Assembly: GCF_041438865.1 (NCBI RefSeq)
Contig: NZ_CP109450.1
Coordinates: 4,893,501 to 4,957,500 of the forward strand
Origin: Streptomyces sp. NBC_01471
Lineage (GTDB): Bacteria; Actinomycetota; Actinomycetes; Streptomycetales; Streptomycetaceae
Direction: 5' to 3'
Length of the DNA: 64,000 bases
Under the pieces are notes generated by a model. That model ran no database searches. It saw only the letters and a list, made by a program, of their open reading frames with translations, and had not been told where the DNA came from. Position numbers and translations under genes: made by a program. How positions within the stretch are numbered: the first letter of the stretch is position 1; every line of letters begins with the position of its first letter. Positions 58,798 to 64,000 of this stretch are shown here, in pieces.

Positions 58798-59928
58798 ATG
58801 CTCGACGAGTCGTTGCTCGACGCCCCGGAGGCCCTGGCCCGAGCCGACCGCCGCGGACTCCTCCGCGGCGCAGCCGAGGCCGGAGCCCGTGTCCGTACCG
58901 CCGCCCGGAACGCGGCCGAGGCCGGCCTCGCCGAGCTGAAACCGGAAGGGCGGCCCCGCGCCGTACTCGTCGCCGGTTCCGGCGCCGCCGCGACCGGCGT
59001 GGCCGACCTGCTCACCGCCCTGGCGGGCGCGGCGGCCCCGGTCACCAGGCTGCACCCGACGGGGGTCGCCCCTGCCGCGGGCGCACTGCGCTGGGCGCTG
59101 CCCGGCTGGGCCGGGTCCGTGGACCTGCTGCTCATCGCCACCGCCGACGGCACGGAGCCGGGCCTCGCACTCCTCGCGGAACAGGCATACCGGCGCGGCT
59201 GCACGGTCGTCGGTGTCGCCCCGCGCCGCTCCCCGCTGACCGAGGCGGTCGACGGTGCGCACGGTCTCGTCGTGCCGATGGCCGAGGCGCCGTACGAGGA
59301 GGACACCGAGGTGCCGTTCACCGGGGTCGGCCCCGGAGCGCTGTGGGCCCTGCTCACTCCGCTGCTGGTCCTGCTCGACCGGGTCGGCCTGGTCACCGCG
59401 CCGCCCGAGACCCTTCAGCGCGTGGCCGACCGTCTGGACAGCACGGCGGAACGCTGCGGCCCGGCCATCGCCACGTACACGAACCCGGCCAAGACCCTGG
59501 CGTCGGAGCTCGCCGACTCCCTCCCGCTCATCTGGACCGAAGGCGTCGCGGCGGCTCCCGTCGGCCGCCGCTTCGCCGCCGTACTGACCGAGCTGGCGGG
59601 CCGCCCCGCCCTCGCCGCCGAACTGCCCGAGGCCCTGCCCGCGCACGGCGCGCTGCTCGTCGGCCCCTTCGCGGGCGACGCCGACCCGGACGACTTCTTC
59701 CGTGACCGGGTGGACGACCCGCAGGCGCTGCACGCCCGGGTGGTGCTCCTGCGCGACCGCCCGGCGGGCGGCCTCACCGCGGCCCCGGCCGCCCGCGAGA
59801 TCGCTCTCGCCCAGGACACCCCGATCAGCGAGCTCGAACCGGAGGCGGGCAGCGAGCTGGAATGCCTCGCCGAGCTCCTCGCGGTCACCGACTTCGCCGC
59901 CGCCTACACCGCCCTTGCCACGGCCTGA
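58798..59928 (+). CDS. SIS-domain protein, phosphoglucose/phosphomannose isomerase-like
   Basis: 376 aa with two sugar-isomerase folds. First fold: AVLVAGSGAAATGVADLLTA and VDLLLIATADGTEPGLALL (SIS phosphate loop, although the usual SxSGxTxE is degraded). C-terminal half: TYTNPAKTLASELADSLPLI and the isomerase catalytic-helix region. Actinobacterial homologues sit between manB and manA, and are described as bifunctional PGI/PMI-like, but the altered loop makes activity uncertain. ATG at 58798 with GGAGG 9 nt upstream. Confidence 0.8.
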   Translation: MLDESLLDAPEALARADRRGLLRGAAEAGARVRTAARNAAEAGLAELKPEGRPRAVLVAGSGAAATGVADLLTALAGAAAPVTRLHPTGVAPAAGALRWALPGWAGSVDLLLIATADGTEPGLALLAEQAYRRGCTVVGVAPRRSPLTEAVDGAHGLVVPMAEAPYEEDTEVPFTGVGPGALWALLTPLLVLLDRVGLVTAPPETLQRVADRLDSTAERCGPAIATYTNPAKTLASELADSLPLIWTEGVAAAPVGRRFAAVLTELAGRPALAAELPEALPAHGALLVGPFAGDADPDDFFRDRVDDPQALHARVVLLRDRPAGGLTAAPAAREIALAQDTPISELEPEAGSELECLAELLAVTDFAAAYTALATA

Positions 59929-60035
59929 ACGCGAACGGCGCCCGGGCTCCCGCACCCGCGCGCGCCCCGGTACGAGAGCCGTCCCGCACACCACTCCGCC
60001 CGCACCGCCGCCCGAGCAGCCCGGAAAGTAGCCTC

Positions 60036-61199
60036 ATGGACCGCCTCACCAACACCGTGCGCCCCTACGCCTGGGGCTCGACCACTGCCCTCCCGGCCCT
60101 CACCGGCACCGAGCCCACCGGGGAGCCGCAGGCCGAGATGTGGCTGGGCGCCCACCCCGGAGCCCCGTCCCACATCGACCGCGGTACCGGTGACCAGGCG
60201 CTCTCGGCCGTCATCGAAGCGGCCCCGGAGGCCGAGCTGGGCGCGCGGGCGGTGGCGAAGTTCGGCCCGCGCCTGCCCTTCCTGCTCAAGATCCTCGCGG
60301 CCGGAGCCCCGCTCTCCCTCCAGGTCCACCCCGACCTCGCCCAGGCGAAGGAGGGGTATGAGGACGAGGAGCGCCGCGGCGTCCCGGTCGATGCCCCGCA
60401 CCGCAACTACAAGGACGCCAACCACAAGCCCGAACTCATCTGCGCGCTCACGCCCTTCGACGGCCTCTGCGGCTTCCGCGCACCGGCCGAGTCGGCCGAT
60501 CTGCTCGCCGCCCTCGACGTGGACTCGCTCAAGCCGTACGTGGACATCCTGCGCGCGCACCCCGAGGAGGCGGCGCTGCGCGAGGTCCTGACGGCCGTCC
60601 TCTCCGCGGACCCGGCCGGGATGAAGACCACGGTCACCGAGGCAGCCGCCGCGGCCGAACGCCTCGGCGGCGCCTACGCCGCGTACGCGTCACTCGCCCA
60701 CCACTACCCGGGCGACCCGGGCGTCCTCGCCGCGATGCTGCTCAACCACGTCCAACTCCAGCCCGGCGAAGCGCTCTTCCTCGGTGCGGGCATCCCGCAC
60801 GCGTACCTCAGCGGCCTCGGCGTCGAAATCATGGCGAACTCGGACAATGTGCTCCGCTGCGGTCTCACCCCGAAACACGTCGACGTCCCCGAGCTGCTCC
60901 GTGTGGTCCGCTTCGAGGCGGCCGACCCCGGCATCCTGCGCCCGGAAGCGGCCCCGGACGGCGAGGAGCTGTACGAGACCCCCATCGACGAGTTCCGGCT
61001 CTCGCGCTACGTACGCCCCGAGGACGCCCCGCCCCTCGCGCTGCCCGCGGCCACCGCGCAGATCCTGCTGTGCACGGCGGGCACTCCGCGCGTGGGTGAA
61101 CTCGCCCTGGTACCGGGCCAGTCGGTCTTCGTCCCGGCGGGCGAGACCGTCACGCTGACCGGTACGGGGACGGTCTTCCGCGCCACCGTCGTGGCCTGA
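60036..61199 (+). CDS. manA: Mannose-6-phosphate isomerase, class I
   Basis: 387 aa cupin-type zinc enzyme interconverting fructose-6-P and mannose-6-P. Motifs: RPYAWGSTTALPAL at the N-terminus, LSLQVHPDLAQAKEGY (Gln/His zinc ligands), NHKPELICALTPFDGLCGFR (Glu) and LGAGIPHAYLSGLGVEIMAN (His). Supplies mannose-6-P to ManB and then GDP-mannose. ATG at 60036 with GGAAAG 9 nt upstream. A longer upstream frame is Arg/Pro-rich noise. Confidence 0.93.
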   Translation: MDRLTNTVRPYAWGSTTALPALTGTEPTGEPQAEMWLGAHPGAPSHIDRGTGDQALSAVIEAAPEAELGARAVAKFGPRLPFLLKILAAGAPLSLQVHPDLAQAKEGYEDEERRGVPVDAPHRNYKDANHKPELICALTPFDGLCGFRAPAESADLLAALDVDSLKPYVDILRAHPEEAALREVLTAVLSADPAGMKTTVTEAAAAAERLGGAYAAYASLAHHYPGDPGVLAAMLLNHVQLQPGEALFLGAGIPHAYLSGLGVEIMANSDNVLRCGLTPKHVDVPELLRVVRFEAADPGILRPEAAPDGEELYETPIDEFRLSRYVRPEDAPPLALPAATAQILLCTAGTPRVGELALVPGQSVFVPAGETVTLTGTGTVFRATVVA

Positions 61200-61265
61200 T
61201 GCAACAATGTGCGGCCGAATAGCGGCACCCATGCCGCGGCACCGACGAAGGGAACACGTCCACCC

Positions 61266-62243
61266 ATGAGTGCGTCAGGTGGAACCAAGGCGATCGTGGC
61301 GGCGCTCGGCGCCAACCTCTCGATCGCGGTAGCGAAGTTCGTGGCGTTCCTCTTCAGTGGCTCGTCGTCGATGCTCGCAGAGAGCGTCCACTCACTCGCC
61401 GACTCGGGCAACCAGGGCCTGCTGCTCCTCGGCGGCAAGAAGGCCCAGCGCGAGGCGACCCCGCAGCACCCCTTCGGCTACGGCCGCGAGCGCTACATCT
61501 ACGCCTTCCTCGTCTCGATCGTGCTGTTCTCGGTCGGCGGGATGTTCGCGGTCTACGAGGGCTACGAGAAGGTCAAGCACCCCCACTCCCTGGACAACTG
61601 GTACTGGCCGGTCGGCGTCCTCGTCTTCGCGCTCATCGCGGAGGGCTACTCCTTCCGTACGGCGATCAAGGAGTCCAACCACACGCGCGGCACCCTCTCC
61701 TGGGCGCAGTTCATCCGCCGGGCCAAGGCCCCCGAGCTTCCGGTGGTATTGCTGGAGGACTTCGGCGCACTGATCGGTCTGGTCCTCGCGCTGGCCGGCG
61801 TCGGACTGGCCGTGGCGACGGACAACGGCGTCTGGGACGGCATCGGCACCCTCTGCATCGGCACCCTGCTCATCCTGATCGCGATCGTCCTGGCAGCGGA
61901 GACGAAGTCCCTGCTGCTCGGTGAGTCGGCGGGCACCGAGGAGGTCGACAAGATCAAGGAAGCCATCGTCGACCACGACACCGTCACCGCCGTGATCCAC
62001 ATGCGGACGCTGCACCTCGGCCCCGAGGAACTCCTGGTGGCCGCCAAGATCGCGGTCCAGCACGACGACACGGCGGCGGAAGTGGCCCGCGCGATCAACG
62101 CCGCGGAGACCCGTATCCGCGAAGCCGTCCCCATCGCCCGGGTCATCTACCTCGAACCGGACATCTACAGCGAGGCCGAGGCCGCTGCGGGCGCGGACCC
62201 GAAGGCGACTCCCGGCGGCCCGTCACCCGTACCGCAGCACTGA
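61266..62243 (+). CDS. Cation diffusion facilitator family transporter
   Basis: 325 aa, about six transmembrane helices plus a cytoplasmic C-terminal domain. The first metal site is MLAESVHSLADSGNQGLLLLG (HxxxD); the cytosolic segment HPFGYGRERYIYAFLVSI is typical of CDF proteins. The usual second HxxxD in helix 5 is LLEDFGALIGLVLALAGVGL, with Glu-Asp and no His, so selectivity may favour metals other than zinc (Mn or Fe). ATG at 61266 with AAGGGA about 12 nt upstream. Confidence 0.88.
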   Translation: MSASGGTKAIVAALGANLSIAVAKFVAFLFSGSSSMLAESVHSLADSGNQGLLLLGGKKAQREATPQHPFGYGRERYIYAFLVSIVLFSVGGMFAVYEGYEKVKHPHSLDNWYWPVGVLVFALIAEGYSFRTAIKESNHTRGTLSWAQFIRRAKAPELPVVLLEDFGALIGLVLALAGVGLAVATDNGVWDGIGTLCIGTLLILIAIVLAAETKSLLLGESAGTEEVDKIKEAIVDHDTVTAVIHMRTLHLGPEELLVAAKIAVQHDDTAAEVARAINAAETRIREAVPIARVIYLEPDIYSEAEAAAGADPKATPGGPSPVPQH

Positions 62244-62534
62244 CGAGGACCGCGAGCCGCACCCCTGCCGCCCGGCCACGGGAACGCTCCACGGTACGGA
62301 TTTCGGCCGGTACACCCGGTGGGCTGGGGGTCGCTGGGCCGATCGGTGTAGATTCGACCGGAGCCAGACGTCGCTGCTGATGGCGGTCGGGCGGTCCGTT
62401 CTGCGGGTCGGCCGAGGGAGAGAGGGCCTCCGACGGACTGCGCCGCGAGCGCTCGGGCATTCGTGTGCCTTTCCGCCCGTCGCCGCAGCATCCAGCCCAT
62501 ACACCCTCGACCAACCTTCCGAGGAGCAGCTCGT
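62244..62534 (+). other. Leader region of ahcY
   Basis: 291 nt. TAGATT (62349-62354) is a plausible -10 box, giving a leader of about 170 nt ending in GAGGAG before the ATG. GC-rich imperfect hairpins can be drawn, but the conserved SAH-riboswitch core is not seen. No gene. Confidence 0.45.
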
Positions 62535-63992
62535 ATGACGACCGACGCCATCACCCAGGACTTCAAGGTCGCGGATCTTTCGCTGGCCGCCTTCGGGCGC
62601 AAAGAGATCACTCTCGCCGAGCACGAGATGCCGGGTCTGATGTCGATCCGCGAGGAGTACGCCGCGACGCAGCCGCTGGCCGGCGCGCGCGTCACCGGCT
62701 CCCTGCACATGACGGTGCAGACGGCCGTGCTGATTGAGACCCTGGTCGCGCTCGGCGCCGAGGTGCGCTGGGCCTCGTGCAACATCTTCTCCACCCAGGA
62801 CCACGCGGCCGCGGCCATCGCGGTCGGCCCGAACGGCACCCCGGAAGCGCCTGCGGGCGTGCCGGTGTTCGCGTGGAAGGGCGAGAGCCTGGAGGAGTAC
62901 TGGTGGTGCACGGAGCAGGCGCTGACCTGGCCGAACACCCCGACCGGCGGCCCGAACATGATCCTCGACGACGGTGGCGACGCCACTCTCCTGGTGCACA
63001 AGGGTGTCGAGTTCGAGAAGGCCGGCGCGGCCCCGGACCCGGCGACCGCCGACAGCGAGGAGTACAGCTACATCCTCAAGCTCCTCAACCGCACCCTGGG
63101 CGAGAACCCGCAGAAGTGGACGCAGCTGTCGTCCGAGATCCGCGGTGTCACGGAGGAGACCACGACCGGTGTGCACCGGTTGTACGAGATGCAGCGTGAC
63201 GGGCAGCTCCTCTTCCCGGCGATCAACGTCAACGACGCGGTGACGAAGTCGAAGTTCGACAACAAGTACGGATGCCGCCACTCGCTGATCGACGGCATCA
63301 ACCGCGCCACCGACGTCCTGATCGGCGGAAAGGTCGCGGTCGTCTGCGGTTACGGCGATGTCGGCAAGGGCTGCGCGGAGTCGCTGCGCGGCCAGGGCGC
63401 CCGCGTGATCATCACCGAGATCGACCCGATCTGCGCGCTGCAGGCGGCGATGGACGGCTTCCAGGTCTCGACCCTGGACGACGTCGTCTCGATCGCGGAC
63501 ATCTTCGTGACCACGACGGGCAACAAGGACATCATCATGGCCGCCGACATGGCCAAGATGAAGCACCAGGCCATCGTCGGGAACATCGGCCACTTCGACA
63601 ACGAGATCGACATGGCCGGCCTGGCCCAGATCCCCGGCATCGTGCGGGACGAGGTCAAGCCGCAGGTCCACACCTGGACGTTCGCCGACGGCAAGGTCCT
63701 CATCGTCCTCTCCGAGGGCCGCCTGCTGAACCTGGGCAACGCCACCGGGCACCCGTCGTTCGTGATGTCCAACTCGTTCGCGGACCAGACCCTGGCCCAG
63801 ATCGAGCTCTTCACCAAGCCCGCCGAGTACCCGACCGACGTGTACGTGCTGCCCAAGCACCTGGACGAGAAGGTCGCCCGCCTCCACCTCGACGCCCTCG
63901 GCGTCAAGCTCACGACGCTCCGTCCCGAGCAGGCCGCCTACATCGGCGTCGAGGTCGAAGGCCCGTACAAGGCGGACCACTACCGCTACTGA
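62535..63992 (+). CDS. ahcY: S-adenosyl-L-homocysteine hydrolase
   Basis: 485 aa, complete. Splits SAH to homocysteine and adenosine, removing the inhibitor of SAM-dependent methylation. NAD-binding VAVVCGYGDVGKGCAESLRG; active-site regions HMTVQTAVLIETL, SCNIFSTQDHAAAAIA, and KSKFDNKYGCRHSLIDGI (Lys/Asn/Cys). The C-terminal KADHYRY reaches into the neighbouring subunit's NAD site. It has the extra internal segment (about 150-195) seen in actinobacterial enzymes. ATG at 62535 with GAGGAG 8 nt upstream. Confidence 0.97.
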   Translation: MTTDAITQDFKVADLSLAAFGRKEITLAEHEMPGLMSIREEYAATQPLAGARVTGSLHMTVQTAVLIETLVALGAEVRWASCNIFSTQDHAAAAIAVGPNGTPEAPAGVPVFAWKGESLEEYWWCTEQALTWPNTPTGGPNMILDDGGDATLLVHKGVEFEKAGAAPDPATADSEEYSYILKLLNRTLGENPQKWTQLSSEIRGVTEETTTGVHRLYEMQRDGQLLFPAINVNDAVTKSKFDNKYGCRHSLIDGINRATDVLIGGKVAVVCGYGDVGKGCAESLRGQGARVIITEIDPICALQAAMDGFQVSTLDDVVSIADIFVTTTGNKDIIMAADMAKMKHQAIVGNIGHFDNEIDMAGLAQIPGIVRDEVKPQVHTWTFADGKVLIVLSEGRLLNLGNATGHPSFVMSNSFADQTLAQIELFTKPAEYPTDVYVLPKHLDEKVARLHLDALGVKLTTLRPEQAAYIGVEVEGPYKADHYRY

Positions 63993-64000
63993 TGCACCCA

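Noticed and set aside
62244..62534. Possible SAH riboswitch before ahcY
   Set aside because: The leader has a CCGAGG stretch, but the conserved core that follows it in known SAH riboswitches and the pseudoknot partner are not recognisable.

Overview
The window is chromosomal DNA of a Streptomyces. The evidence is very high GC with codon third positions almost always G or C, many GTG starts and 4-nt ATGA/GTGA gene overlaps, long perfect-hairpin terminators without U-tracts, a near-canonical developmental regulator WhiB, and F420 biosynthesis genes. The gene order matches, as I remember it, the S. coelicolor region around whiB. Much of it also matches the M. tuberculosis block from sahH through manA/manB, whiB2, fbiA/fbiB and fadE25/purE/purK to a GtrA gene.

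Layout. 1-7.3 kb: a fold-III PLP decarboxylase, divergent from a histidine-utilisation operon (hutU, an M20 amidohydrolase, hutF, hutI). 7.5-9.7 kb: a partner-switching sigma module (SigB/F-type sigma factor, STAS antagonist, HATPase anti-sigma factor). 9.9-14.3 kb: a four-gene surface-protein locus with two sortase-type substrates. 14.4-24.8 kb: a POT peptide transporter, an OmpR-type two-component system, GtrA, purK-purE, a dipeptidase, UDP-glucose dehydrogenase and an acyl-CoA dehydrogenase. 24.8-28.9 kb: a lower-GC decayed integrative element with excisionase remnants, a methyltransferase, small hypotheticals and an XRE-DUF5753/DUF6879 trio. It is flanked by inverted 40-bp copies of the acyl-CoA dehydrogenase 3' end. 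29-42.2 kb: cell-envelope genes, namely five LytR-CpsA-Psr (LCP) paralogues, a GT2 glycosyltransferase, a thioesterase, a TIGR03089 protein and a PGRP-type amidase. 42.3-47.5 kb: a sugar nucleotidyltransferase (manC-like), a DNA glycosylase, fbiA-fbiB and a cysteine dioxygenase. The dioxygenase is preceded by a 28-codon ORF ending in a polycysteine tract. 47.9-64 kb: whiB, a giant membrane glycosyltransferase with a DUF5719 partner, a zincin-like protein, DUF3499, lactate permease, manB, a Trm112-like protein, a SIS protein, manA, a cation efflux protein and ahcY.

How the genes fit together. ManA, ManB and the ManC-like enzyme can turn fructose-6-P into GDP-mannose for envelope glycosylation, next to LCP ligases, GtrA and two glycosyltransferases. 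FbiA and FbiB finish coenzyme F420. The hut operon degrades urocanate to glutamate, with the M20 enzyme probably doing the final deformylation. The features most worth follow-up are the leaderless-looking polycysteine upstream ORF of the cysteine dioxygenase gene, the inverted acyl-CoA dehydrogenase ends around the decayed island, and the recurrent leaderless-type starts. All calls are by eye, without database searches.
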